NCBI GenBank assembly: GCA_937897985.1
Contig: CALCBD010000033.1
Span: 127,617-191,616 of the forward strand
Direction of reading: 5' to 3'
Length of the DNA: 64,000 nucleotides
Origin: an uncultured Paludibacter sp.
GTDB lineage: Bacteria; Bacteroidota; Bacteroidia; Bacteroidales; Paludibacteraceae
Position numbers and translations under genes: made by a program. The notes beneath the pieces are model-generated. The model did no database searches. It had not been told where the DNA came from and worked only from the letters and a program-made list of their open reading frames with translations. Each line of letters begins with the position of its first letter. The first letter of the stretch is position 1. Shown here piece after piece: positions 34,038 to 42,507 of the stretch.

Positions 34038-35543
34038 ATGAATGATTTGAATCGTAAACAGGTAAATGCAAAACTTCGCCCTGAACGTATAATTCAGTTT
34101 GGTGAAGGAAACTTTCTGAGAGCTTTTGCCGACTGGATTGTATGGAACATGAATGAGAAATCGGATTTCAACAGTAATATCGTGGTGGTTCAACCCATCG
34201 AGAACGGTATGGTCGATCTGTTGAACCAACAGGATGGATTATATCATTTGAATTTACAGGGTCTGAACAATGGTGAAGCTGTCAACAGTCTGCAAATGAT
34301 TGATGTGATTAGCCGCGGTCTTAATCCTTACAAACAATTTAGTGAATATCTGCAACTTGCCGAAAATCCGGACATGAGATTTGTAATTTCCAATACAACC
34401 GAAGCAGGTATTGTATTTGATCCCGAATGCAAAATCACTGATGAACCTGCTTCCTCATATCCCGGAAAATTAACTCAGCTGCTTTATCACCGATTCAGAA
34501 TATTCAATGGTGCAGCCGACAAAGGATTGATTATTTTCCCCTGCGAACTTATTTTTCATAACGGAAAAGAACTTAAAAGATGCATTGAACAATACATCGA
34601 ACACTGGAATCTTGGTGAAGCATTTAAAACATGGTTTGAAACTGCCTGCGGTGTTTACAGCACTTTGGTTGATCGTATCGTTCCGGGCTATCCACGCGAA
34701 ACAATCAATGATATTTTGGAAAAAATTCAATTCAATGACAAATTAGTTGTTCAGGCAGAAATATTTCACTTGTGGGTTATCGAAGCACCGCAATCGGTTG
34801 CCGACGAATTTCCGGCTCACAAAGCCGGTCTGAATGTCCATTTTGTGCCAGATGAAAAACCATATCACGAACGAAAAGTAACGTTGCTCAACGGACCTCA
34901 TTCAGTTTTGGCTCCGGTAGGATATTTATCCGGGTTCGACATAGTGAAGGAAATCGTTGAAGACAAAGTACTTGGTGAATTTGTGCGCAAAGTGATGTTC
35001 GATGAGCTGCTTCAGACACTCGACCTGTCTGAAAAAGAACTGAAAAAATTTGCTGCTGATGTGTTGGATCGATTCCGGAATCCTTATGTAAAACATTTTG
35101 TTACAAGCATTATGTTGAATTCATTTCCAAAATTCAAAACACGCGATTTGCCGGGTTTGAAGATTTATTTAAAACGTAACGAAACATTACCATTAGGTAT
35201 AGTTCTCGGACTGGCAGCTATGATTACATACTACAAAGGCGGAAAAAGAGCTGATGTTGAGATTATTCCGAACGATGATCAGGCAATTATTGATGTGCTT
35301 AAAACGGCATGGGAAAGCGAATCGATGAAAGAAACTGCGAAAACTGTACTCGGTGCCGAATTTATCTGGGGCGAAAACTTAAATAAACTGAACGGGTTAA
35401 CGAAAAAAGTAGCAGAATACCTGACAATAATCGATCAACAGGGAATGTACAAAGCTGTAAAACTAATGCTGATTGAAAGTCGCGAGGAACTCAGATTATC
35501 GACAGATAATCAAACTGATAACACAAATGTTTTAGCATCATAA
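34038..35543 (+). CDS. uxaB: Tagaturonate reductase (altronate oxidoreductase)
   Basis: A 501-residue NAD-dependent enzyme of the mannitol dehydrogenase superfamily that reduces D-tagaturonate to D-altronate in galacturonate catabolism. The N-terminal nucleotide-binding sequence is RIIQFGEGNFLRAFADW, followed by VISNTTEAGI. The C-terminal domain carries KVTLLNGPHSVLAPVGYLSG, with the catalytic lysine region and the Asn/His residues of this family. The length fits UxaB and exceeds mannitol dehydrogenases mainly at the C-terminus. uxaA follows after 18 bases, confirming the pathway assignment. uxaC, kdgK and kdgA are not in the window, so pectin or galacturonate breakdown must be completed elsewhere in the genome. 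Confidence 0.94.
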   Translation: MNDLNRKQVNAKLRPERIIQFGEGNFLRAFADWIVWNMNEKSDFNSNIVVVQPIENGMVDLLNQQDGLYHLNLQGLNNGEAVNSLQMIDVISRGLNPYKQFSEYLQLAENPDMRFVISNTTEAGIVFDPECKITDEPASSYPGKLTQLLYHRFRIFNGAADKGLIIFPCELIFHNGKELKRCIEQYIEHWNLGEAFKTWFETACGVYSTLVDRIVPGYPRETINDILEKIQFNDKLVVQAEIFHLWVIEAPQSVADEFPAHKAGLNVHFVPDEKPYHERKVTLLNGPHSVLAPVGYLSGFDIVKEIVEDKVLGEFVRKVMFDELLQTLDLSEKELKKFAADVLDRFRNPYVKHFVTSIMLNSFPKFKTRDLPGLKIYLKRNETLPLGIVLGLAAMITYYKGGKRADVEIIPNDDQAIIDVLKTAWESESMKETAKTVLGAEFIWGENLNKLNGLTKKVAEYLTIIDQQGMYKAVKLMLIESREELRLSTDNQTDNTNVLAS

Positions 35544-35561
35544 TCCTATTACAAGAAAAAT

Positions 35562-37052
35562 ATGCAAACTGAATTTATCAAAATTCATCGTGACGATAAT
35601 GTTGCTGTAGCAGTTAAGAAATTAGAACAAGGTACAATAGTTGAAATTGAGAACCATCAAATTCAGCTTTTAGAAGAAATTCCTGCCGGACATAAATTCG
35701 CTCTCAAAGATTTCGACGAAAATGAAAACATCATTAAATACGGGTATGCCATCGGACATGCCCGTTCGTCAATTCAATGCGGCAGACATGTGAACGAAAA
35801 AAACATCAAAACCAATTTGAGCGGATTGCTTGAATATCAGTATAATCCGGCATTGGAATATCCTGATTTCGAAAAACGCAACCTGACTTTCAGGGGATAT
35901 CGCAGGTCAAATGGTTTGACCGGCATACGTAATGAAATCTGGATTATCCCTACAGTTGGGTGTGTAAACGGGACTGTCAGTCAGTTAGTGGAAGCATTCC
36001 GAAATGAAACAAAAGAGGCCGGAATTGATGCAATTGTCGGGTTCACACATAATTATGGATGTTCACAATTGGGCGAAGATCACGAAAACACCCGCAAAAT
36101 ACTCAGGAATATCGCTTTACACCCTAATACAGGTGGTGTTTTGATAGTAGGATTAGGTTGTGAAAACAATCAGATTTCCGCCTTCAGGGAAATGCTGGGA
36201 GAATTCGATACCGACAGGATAAAGTTCATGGAAACACAGAAAGTGAGCGATGAATTTGAAACCGGTATGGAGCTGTTGCGCGAATTATACGCTTTGGCCA
36301 AAGAAGATAAACGTGTCGATGTTCCTCTGAGCGAGTTAAAAGTAGGATTAAAATGCGGTGGATCAGATGGTTTCTCGGGAATTACTGCAAACCCTTTGTT
36401 AGGAGCATTTTCTGATTTTCTCACATCACAGGGCGGTAGCACTGTATTAACAGAAGTACCTGAAATGTTCGGTGCCGAAACCATTTTAATGAACCGCTGC
36501 GGTTCGGTAGAATTATTTGATCGCACTGTCCATCTAATCAATGATTTTAAGGAGTATTTCATTCAAAACAATCAACCGGTTTACGAAAATCCTTCACCGG
36601 GGAATAAAGCAGGCGGAATTTCAACGCTCGAGGAAAAATCATTGGGCTGTACACAGAAATGCGGAAAATCGGTGGTCAGGGATGTACTTATGTACGGAGA
36701 TGTGATAACAAACAAAGGCCTTAATTTATTGAGTGCTCCGGGTAACGATTTGGTAGCAGCTACTGCTTTGGGTGCCGCCGGATGTCAGTTGGTGCTGTTT
36801 ACCACCGGTCGCGGAACTCCGTTTGGCTCTTTTGTTCCAACAATGAAAATTTCAACCAATTCCTCTTTATTCCTGAACAAACCTAAATGGATTGATTTCA
36901 ATGCAGGAATTATTCTCGAGAATCAAACCATTGACCAGACCAACGAGCTTTTCATTTCCTACATCATCGGGGTGGCAAGCGGAGAAATGGTCAATAATGA
37001 AAAAAATAACTTTCGCGAAATATCTATCTGGAAATCAGGCGTAACAATGTAG
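35562..37052 (+). CDS. uxaA: Altronate dehydratase
   Basis: A 496-residue enzyme converting D-altronate to 2-keto-3-deoxygluconate, using Fe2+ or Mn2+. Residues about 1-95 form the SAF domain, with IKIHRDDNVAVAVKKLEQG at the start and GHARSSIQCGRHV near the junction. The remainder is the D-galactarate dehydratase/altronate hydrolase C-terminal domain, with GFTHNYGCSQLGEDH, LIVGLGCENNQ, LKCGGSDGFSGITANP, EEKSLGCTQKCGKS and LFTTGRGTPFGS. Both domains are fused, as in E. coli UxaA. It forms an operon with uxaB and converges with the ABC-F gene with only 14 bases between, without an obvious terminator. Confidence 0.95.
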   Translation: MQTEFIKIHRDDNVAVAVKKLEQGTIVEIENHQIQLLEEIPAGHKFALKDFDENENIIKYGYAIGHARSSIQCGRHVNEKNIKTNLSGLLEYQYNPALEYPDFEKRNLTFRGYRRSNGLTGIRNEIWIIPTVGCVNGTVSQLVEAFRNETKEAGIDAIVGFTHNYGCSQLGEDHENTRKILRNIALHPNTGGVLIVGLGCENNQISAFREMLGEFDTDRIKFMETQKVSDEFETGMELLRELYALAKEDKRVDVPLSELKVGLKCGGSDGFSGITANPLLGAFSDFLTSQGGSTVLTEVPEMFGAETILMNRCGSVELFDRTVHLINDFKEYFIQNNQPVYENPSPGNKAGGISTLEEKSLGCTQKCGKSVVRDVLMYGDVITNKGLNLLSAPGNDLVAATALGAAGCQLVLFTTGRGTPFGSFVPTMKISTNSSLFLNKPKWIDFNAGIILENQTIDQTNELFISYIIGVASGEMVNNEKNNFREISIWKSGVTM

Positions 37053-37066
37053 CCACCAACATTTAA

Positions 37067-38956
37067 TCAAACATCGCTCAACTCCAGCCAGCGCATAGTT
37101 TTTTCGTCAATCAGCTGATTCAGTTCCCCGTGACGTTCCGAAGCCCGAATAATCTCTTCCGAACTTAACGAGCCTGAAGCCAGCTGATTTTCTATACCGG
37201 CTTTTTCGCTCTCAAGTTCAGTGATTTCAACTTCCAGGGCTTCAAATTCCTTCTGTTCCTTATAACTCAGTTTCTTCTTTTCCTGAGCTCTGTTATTTTC
37301 GGTCGAACCTCCTTTTGTTTCCTGATTACGGACTTTACTTTCCTGTTTTTTCTTTTCTTCCCGCTCCTGTTCTTCTACCAATTCGTTCCATTCACGATAA
37401 TCGGTATAATTACCCGGGAAGTCCTTTAGTTCAGCATTTCCTTTGAACACCAGTAAATGATCGACCACTTTATCCATGAAATAACGGTCGTGACTCACTA
37501 CAATCAGACAACCCTTAAAAGTTTGGAGATAATCCTCTAAAATATTTAGTGTTACTATATCCAGATCGTTGGTAGGTTCATCGAGCACTAAAAAATTCGG
37601 ATTTTTCATCAACACAGTACAAAGATGCAATCTGCGTTTTTCACCACCACTCAGTTTATACACATAATTGTACTGAGTTTCGGGTGTAAACAGAAAATGT
37701 TGCAGGAACTGTGAAGCCGACATCTTTTTTCCGTTCCCCAGATGAACTTCGTCAGCGATATTACGGACCACATCAATTACTTTTATCTGTTCGTCGAAAG
37801 TTAAACCATCCTGACTATAATATCCGAAAACAACTGTTTCGCCAACATCGAACGAGCCGGAATCAGGTTTTACTTCGCCAATCAGCATTTTTAAAAAAGT
37901 TGACTTTCCGGTTCCGTTTTTACCAACAATTCCCATTTTTTCGTAACGCGAAAAATTATAATAAAAATTGTCGAGAATTTTCATTTCGCCATAGGCTTTT
38001 GAAACATATTTTGCTTCAAATATTTTGGAACCTAAATAACTGGCTTTCACGTCAAGTTGTACCCTGTCATTATTCCGGCGTTGTTTGGCGCGTTCCTCTA
38101 TTTCGTAAAAACTCTCCTGTCGCGATTTGGCTTTATGAGCCCGTGCCTGAGGTTGACGGCGCATCCACTCAAGTTCTTTTTTATAAAGCTGAACCGTCCT
38201 TTCACTCTCGGCATTCCAGTTATCAATCCGCTCCTGTCGTTTTTCAAGGTAATAAGAATAATTACCATTGTATTGAAACATCGCCTGATGATCTATTTCA
38301 AGAATATTCGTACACACCCTGTCCAGAAAATATCGATCGTGAGTCACCATGAACAGTGCCATAGTAGAACGATTCAGAAAATCCTCAAGCCATTCCACCA
38401 TTTCGAGATCGAGATGATTGGTGGGCTCATCCAGAATAAGCAGGTCGGGCTCCGAAATCAGGACATTTGCAAGCGCGACCCTTTTCAGCTGTCCACCCGA
38501 CAATTCACCGATTTTTTGCTCATAGTTGAAAATCTTCAGTTTACCGAGGATTTGTTTTATCCGTGTTTCATAATCCCATGCTTTATAAAGATCCATTTGA
38601 GCAAGAATGCTTTCAAGTCCTTCATGATTTCCGGACAACATACAATGCTCATAAGCAGCAATTGTACGTACAGTGTCGTTGTCCGATTGCAGACAGGCAT
38701 CAATCACCGAAAGCTGTTTTGGAAAATCCGGATTCTGGTCGAGATAACCAATCCTGAGATCACGTTTAAATGACACGGTACCTTCCTGATAATCTTCGGT
38801 TCCGGCAATTATATTCAACAATGTGGTTTTGCCACTACCGTTTTTTGCAATCAGGGCAACCCGCTGGTTGTCGGCTATGCCAAACGAAATATTTTCGAAC
38901 AGTAAATTATCTCCGAACGATTTTGTTAAATTCTCAACCTGCAGGTAACTGATCAT
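37067..38956 (-). CDS. ABC-F family ATPase (Uup-like)
   Basis: A soluble 629-residue protein with two ABC ATPase domains and no membrane segment, as in ABC-F translation factors that act at the ribosomal E site. Domain 1 has IAKNGSGKTTLLNII, LSGGQLKRVALANVL and LLILDEPTNHLDL; domain 2 has GKNGTGKSTFLKML, LSGGEKRRLHLCTVL and LVLDEPTNDLDI. The inter-domain linker is basic (RRQPQARAHKAKSR). A charged C-terminal coiled coil (EEKKKQESKVRNQETK to the end) resembles the Uup DNA-binding extension. I chose the ATG at 38956 (MISYLQVENLTKSFG) because upstream in-frame codons lack family similarity and the only earlier start is TTG. An antibiotic-resistance role is not indicated. Confidence 0.93.
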   Translation of the reverse strand: MISYLQVENLTKSFGDNLLFENISFGIADNQRVALIAKNGSGKTTLLNIIAGTEDYQEGTVSFKRDLRIGYLDQNPDFPKQLSVIDACLQSDNDTVRTIAAYEHCMLSGNHEGLESILAQMDLYKAWDYETRIKQILGKLKIFNYEQKIGELSGGQLKRVALANVLISEPDLLILDEPTNHLDLEMVEWLEDFLNRSTMALFMVTHDRYFLDRVCTNILEIDHQAMFQYNGNYSYYLEKRQERIDNWNAESERTVQLYKKELEWMRRQPQARAHKAKSRQESFYEIEERAKQRRNNDRVQLDVKASYLGSKIFEAKYVSKAYGEMKILDNFYYNFSRYEKMGIVGKNGTGKSTFLKMLIGEVKPDSGSFDVGETVVFGYYSQDGLTFDEQIKVIDVVRNIADEVHLGNGKKMSASQFLQHFLFTPETQYNYVYKLSGGEKRRLHLCTVLMKNPNFLVLDEPTNDLDIVTLNILEDYLQTFKGCLIVVSHDRYFMDKVVDHLLVFKGNAELKDFPGNYTDYREWNELVEEQEREEKKKQESKVRNQETKGGSTENNRAQEKKKLSYKEQKEFEALEVEITELESEKAGIENQLASGSLSSEEIIRASERHGELNQLIDEKTMRWLELSDV

Positions 38957-39185
38957 CTGTGATTGTATGTTTGATTTTTTATTTATACTGCAAAGATACA
39001 AAAATCAGATTGCGCTTCAAGCAAATTTATTAAGCTTAACTAAAATACCGTTATTACAGACAATGCGTTCGGTATGAGAAAATCAGTCACAACACGGCCA
39101 AAAAGCACTGATTAAAGACTTCAATTCTTTGAGTTAAAGTCTAAAAAAAACAACTAAAATTCTTCCTGTTTCTGAAATTAAATTT

Positions 39186-39193
39186 TATCTTTG
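39186..39193 (+). promoter_or_regulatory. -7 promoter box of the rubrerythrin gene
   Basis: TATCTTTG matches TAnnTTTG and lies 59 bases before the ATG. The -33 element is unclear. Confidence 0.45.
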
Positions 39194-39252
39194 TTGGGTT
39201 AAAACTGAAATAAATTCAATGAAATAAAAATTCATCAATAAAATTAAGAAAC

Positions 39253-39828
39253 ATGAAAAGTATTAAAGGAACACAAACAGAAAAGAACCTGTTGATATCG
39301 TTTGCCGGTGAAAGTCAGGCACGTATGCGTTACACAATGTTTGCAAGCGAGGCAAAGAAAGCCGGATTTGAACAAATTGCCGCTATTTTTCTCGAAACTG
39401 CCGATCAGGAAAAGGAACATGCCAAAAAATTTTTCAGTTATCTTGAAGGTGGTCCGGTCGAAATCACAGCTACTTATCCTGCCGGAATTGTCGGCACAAC
39501 AGCACAAAATCTTTTAGCAGCTGCCGAAGGTGAAAACGAAGAATGGACCGAAGCTTATCCTCACTTTGCCGACATTGCCGAGGCTGAAGGATTCCCTGTA
39601 ATAGCAGCTACTTTCCGTAAAATTGCTAAAGTTGAAGCCGAACATGAAAAACGCTATCGCCGTCTGCTCGAGAGGGTTGAAAAAGATCAGGTTTTTGCAC
39701 GTGAGGAAGAAACTGTTTGGCAATGCCGCAACTGCGGACATGTTCATATTGGCAAAGAAGCGCCAAAAGCCTGCCCGGTTTGTGCACATCCTCAGGCATA
39801 TTTCGAGGAAGAAAAACAGAACTACTAA
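39253..39828 (+). CDS. rbr: Rubrerythrin
   Basis: A 191-residue cytosolic peroxide-reducing protein of anaerobes. Residues 1-145 form the ferritin-like four-helix bundle with the diiron ligands in FAGESQARMRY, ETADQEKEHAK, AAEGENEEW, DIAEAEGF and AKVEAEHEKRY. The C-terminal rubredoxin-like domain has CRNCGH and CPVCAH (two CxxC pairs) for a mononuclear iron. Both metal centres are intact, so an NADH-dependent peroxidase role via a reductase is expected. It is transcribed alone and indicates exposure of an anaerobe to oxygen. Confidence 0.96.
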   Translation: MKSIKGTQTEKNLLISFAGESQARMRYTMFASEAKKAGFEQIAAIFLETADQEKEHAKKFFSYLEGGPVEITATYPAGIVGTTAQNLLAAAEGENEEWTEAYPHFADIAEAEGFPVIAATFRKIAKVEAEHEKRYRRLLERVEKDQVFAREEETVWQCRNCGHVHIGKEAPKACPVCAHPQAYFEEEKQNY

Positions 39829-39835
39829 AATAATT

Positions 39836-40036
39836 AGTAATTCATAATTCATAATTCATAATGTATAATGAAGAATGAAGAATTTAAACAATCGCTGCAT
39901 TTCAATATGTGGCGGTTGTTTATTTTTAATGGCTTATGACTGCTTTTGTATAAACTCAATTCTGAACTGAATATTATAATCCGGACATTTAACAGAAATT
40001 TTTTAATTCATAATGAATGAATTATGAATTAATAAT
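39836..40036. repeat. AATTCATAA-type short repeats before the MnmD-like gene
   Basis: Three tandem copies of TTCATAA occur at about 39840-39862, followed by GAAGAAT copies. A 10-bp-arm inverted repeat (40005-40014 with 40021-40030) overlaps the first possible start of the next gene. The same sequence, read as ATGAATTA(T/C)GAATTAATA, occurs twice at the gene's 5' end (40017 and 40056), suggesting local duplication. Confidence 0.55.
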
Positions 40037-40055
40037 TATGATTTATGCAATAATG

Positions 40056-40718
40056 ATGAATTACGAATTAATATTAACTTCCGATGGTTCTCACAGCCTG
40101 TTTGTTCCTGAGATTGATGAAAGTTATCATTCTACAAACGGAGCAATTCAGGAATCACGACATATCTTTATCGATGCCGGCTTAAACCATTGTACAAAAT
40201 CAGGTGTAAGCATACTTGAAATAGGATTCGGTACAGGTCTTAATGCCTTACTTACATATGCGGAAGGCCAAAAAAAAGGATTAAAAATCCGATATACCAC
40301 TTTGGAAAAATATCCTGTAAAAGCTGAAACTGCTGCTCTTTTTAATTATCCGGCACTAATTGATGATAAGGCTTCGATTTCTGTATTTCAACAAATGCAC
40401 AATTGTGAGTGGGATAAACCTGCTCAATTATCAGACTGCTTCTGTTTTGAAAAAATAAAATGTGATTTTACTGATTTCAGGCTTCAGTCAGAATACGACC
40501 TTGTATTTTTCGATGCTTTTTCGCCCGAAAAACAACCTGAAATGTGGACTGACAGCCAGTTTGATAAAATTTACAAACACTGTCGGAAAGCTGCAATACT
40601 TACCACTTACTGTGCTAAAGGAATAGTACGAAGGTCGTTGCAAAATGCGGGGTTCAGTGTTGAACGACTTCCCGGACCACCCGGGAAAAGAGAAATATTA
40701 CGGGCAACGAAGCTATAA
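40056..40718 (+). CDS. tRNA 5-methylaminomethyl-2-thiouridine methyltransferase (MnmC N-domain type)
   Basis: A 220-residue SAM-dependent methyltransferase matching the N-terminal half of MnmC (monofunctional MnmD type), which methylates nm5s2U34 to mnm5s2U34 in tRNA wobble positions. Motifs are TSDGSHSLFVPEI, YHSTNGAIQESRHIFI, SILEIGFGTGLNALLT (SAM loop), LVFFDAFSPEKQPEMW with the catalytic DAFSP, and LTTYCAKGIVRRSL. The FAD-dependent C-terminal MnmC half is absent, as in other Bacteroidetes. In-frame ATGs occur at 40017, 40038, 40053 and 40056. I favour the last, because family proteins start a few residues before SDGSHS and the earlier codons are a repeat of the same sequence. Confidence 0.88.
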   Translation: MNYELILTSDGSHSLFVPEIDESYHSTNGAIQESRHIFIDAGLNHCTKSGVSILEIGFGTGLNALLTYAEGQKKGLKIRYTTLEKYPVKAETAALFNYPALIDDKASISVFQQMHNCEWDKPAQLSDCFCFEKIKCDFTDFRLQSEYDLVFFDAFSPEKQPEMWTDSQFDKIYKHCRKAAILTTYCAKGIVRRSLQNAGFSVERLPGPPGKREILRATKL

Positions 40719-40769
40719 ATAAAAAAATTAAAGTGCGTTATCGAAGTAAATAAAAAAATAAAGTGCGTT
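40716..40769 (+). repeat. Direct repeat upstream of the rpsO promoter
   Basis: A 24-base unit (40716-40739) recurs as a 23-base copy at 40747-40769 with one T deleted, both ending AAAGTGCGTT, and a third partial GCGTT follows at 40775. The copies are 31 bases apart and lie immediately upstream of the rpsO -7 box. Confidence 0.6.
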
Positions 40770-40797
40770 GAGAAGCGTTAAATCCAAAAAAAATTTA

Positions 40798-40805
40798 TAT
40801 CTTTG
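40798..40805 (+). promoter_or_regulatory. -7 promoter box of rpsO
   Basis: TATCTTTG matches TAnnTTTG, with GTTA (40777-40780) about 17 bases upstream as a weak -33. The rpsO leader would be about 78 bases. Confidence 0.5.
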
Positions 40806-40888
40806 CACGCTGAAAATCAAATATGTAGTCGTGTGATGAGTGCAAGGCTAAATTTGTATTTTAAAACATTTATTTATAATCAATTATC

Positions 40889-41158
40889 ATGTATTTAACA
40901 GCTGAAAAAAAGCAGGAAATCTTTGGTAAATACGGAAAGTCTAACACTGATACCGGCTCATCTGAAGGCCAGATAGCATTGTTTTCATACCGTATCAACC
41001 ATTTGACTCAACACCTGAAGTCAAACAAAAAAGATTATAGTACAGAACGCGCTCTTGTAATGTTGGTAGGAAAACGTCGTCGTTTGCTCGATTATTTAAA
41101 AGCAAAAGATATCGAACGTTACCGTGCAATTATTAAAGAGTTGGGTATCAGAAAGTAA
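40889..41158 (+). CDS. rpsO: 30S ribosomal protein S15
   Basis: A full-length 89-residue S15, the primary binder of the 16S rRNA central domain. It has TGSSEGQIALFSYRINHLT, HLKSNKKDYS, and LLDYLKAKDIERYRAIIKEL toward the C-terminus. It has its own promoter and a strong terminator. The 5' leader (40812-40888) could carry an S15 autoregulatory structure, but I cannot define one by eye. Confidence 0.97.
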   Translation: MYLTAEKKQEIFGKYGKSNTDTGSSEGQIALFSYRINHLTQHLKSNKKDYSTERALVMLVGKRRRLLDYLKAKDIERYRAIIKELGIRK

Positions 41159-41177
41159 TTCTGGCTTTCAAACTTTT

Positions 41178-41217
41178 AAAAAGGCGTTTCAAAAGCTATT
41201 TTGAAATGCCTTTTTTC
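41178..41217 (+). terminator. rpsO terminator
   Basis: AAGGC-G-TTTCAAAA pairs with TTTTGAAA-T-GCCTT around a four-base loop (41181-41212), followed by a run of T's to 41216. It starts about 20 bases past the rpsO stop. Confidence 0.85.
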
Positions 41218-41264
41218 ATTGAATTACCGGCATTTTTTAAAACTGTAATTATAAAACTAATTTT

Positions 41265-42479
41265 ATGAGATTTCTCTATAACATTGGAATCGGTTTTTAT
41301 CAGATAGTTATCTTCTTCGCCTCTTTTTTTAACGAAAAAGCTAAAAAACTTCGCATCGGACAAAGTGAAGCTTTAAAAATTTTAAAAAATAAAATTGAGC
41401 CGGATACCTGCTATGTTTGGTTCCATGCAGCTTCACTTGGCGAGTTCGAACAGGGACGACCCGTAATTGAAGAATTAAAAAAAATGAATCCCGGAATTAA
41501 GATCCTGCTCACTTTTTTTTCACCTTCGGGTTACGAGATTCGTAAAAACTATGCCGGTGCCGATATAGTTTCGTATCTGCCCTTCGACAATGCAGTTTCA
41601 GCAAAGAAATTTGTGCAGTTAGTAAAACCTTCGAAAGCAATTTTCATTAAATATGAATTCTGGCCCAATTATTTTATCGCTTTGAAGGCTGCCGGAGTTC
41701 CGGCCTATTCAATCTCGGCAATTTTCCGCCCCGAACAGGTATTTTTTAAGTGGTACGGACAATGGTACAAAAAACTACTGCAGAACATTCAGCATATTTT
41801 TGTACAGGACAACGCTTCGATGATGCTGTTGAAAAAACATGGTATTGAAAGAGTTACGGTGGCAGGTGATACCCGTTTCGACCGTGTAGCCGATTTAGCG
41901 GCTCAGGCTAAAAAAATCCCTCTTGTTGAAGCTTTTGTGAATGGAAGTAAAAAAGTAATTGTTGCAGGCAGCAGCTGGCCAAAAGATGAGGAGCTTCTGG
42001 TTCGATATCTGAAAGCACATCCTGATGTTAAAATGATTCTTGTTCCTCATGAGATTCACGAAACTCACATTTCGGGTATTTCAAAACTAATTGATGGAAA
42101 TTTTGTTCGTTATACCGAAGCCACTACTGAGAATATACTGAATTATAATTGTCTGGTAGTCGATACCATAGGTTTACTTTCATCAATTTATCAGTATGCT
42201 CATCTGGCCTACATCGGTGGTGGTTTTGGTGTTGGTATCCACAACACACTCGAAGCTGCAGTTTGGAATATACCGGTGGTTTTTGGTCCTAATTATCAGA
42301 AGTTCAGAGAGGCACGCGAATTGATTGCAACAGGTGCTGCCGGCTCAATCATGAATTACGAACAACTCGAAGCTGAATTTGAAAAAATGCTGAACAATAC
42401 GAAAGCCGGAAATTTGGCAGGCGAATATGTTAAAAATAATACCGGAGCTACATTATTAATTTTAAAAGAAATATGTTGA
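41265..42479 (+). CDS. waaA: 3-deoxy-D-manno-octulosonic acid (Kdo) transferase
   Basis: A 404-residue GT30 glycosyltransferase of the inner membrane that adds Kdo from CMP-Kdo to lipid A precursor. There is an N-terminal membrane anchor (MRFLYNIGIGFYQIVIFFAS). The catalytic Glu lies in WFHAASLGEFEQGRPVI. Further family signatures are FSPSGYEIRK, IFIKYEFWPNYF, the nucleotide-sugar domain AGSSWPKDEELL, VPHEIHETHI, and GGGFGVGIHNTLEAAVWN. It shows that the organism makes Gram-negative lipopolysaccharide. One or two Kdo additions cannot be distinguished. hisS follows after 28 bases. Confidence 0.95.
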   Translation: MRFLYNIGIGFYQIVIFFASFFNEKAKKLRIGQSEALKILKNKIEPDTCYVWFHAASLGEFEQGRPVIEELKKMNPGIKILLTFFSPSGYEIRKNYAGADIVSYLPFDNAVSAKKFVQLVKPSKAIFIKYEFWPNYFIALKAAGVPAYSISAIFRPEQVFFKWYGQWYKKLLQNIQHIFVQDNASMMLLKKHGIERVTVAGDTRFDRVADLAAQAKKIPLVEAFVNGSKKVIVAGSSWPKDEELLVRYLKAHPDVKMILVPHEIHETHISGISKLIDGNFVRYTEATTENILNYNCLVVDTIGLLSSIYQYAHLAYIGGGFGVGIHNTLEAAVWNIPVVFGPNYQKFREARELIATGAAGSIMNYEQLEAEFEKMLNNTKAGNLAGEYVKNNTGATLLILKEIC

Positions 42480-42507
42480 GTATCTTACTTAACTCAATTT
42501 AAAAAAT

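Noticed and set aside
37711..38773. Two long plus-strand open frames opposite the ABC-F gene
   Set aside because: They lie entirely antisense to a clear two-domain ABC ATPase, overlap each other and show no protein-like motifs.
37067..38956. Antibiotic-resistance ABC-F protein
   Set aside because: The C-terminal coiled-coil extension and overall layout resemble Uup-type housekeeping ABC-F proteins; nothing points to a resistance subtype.
39836..40036. A CRISPR array from the short repeats near 39.85-40.03 kb and 56.4 kb
   Set aside because: Units are only 7-11 bases, abut each other or vary in spacing, and there are no unique spacers or cas genes.
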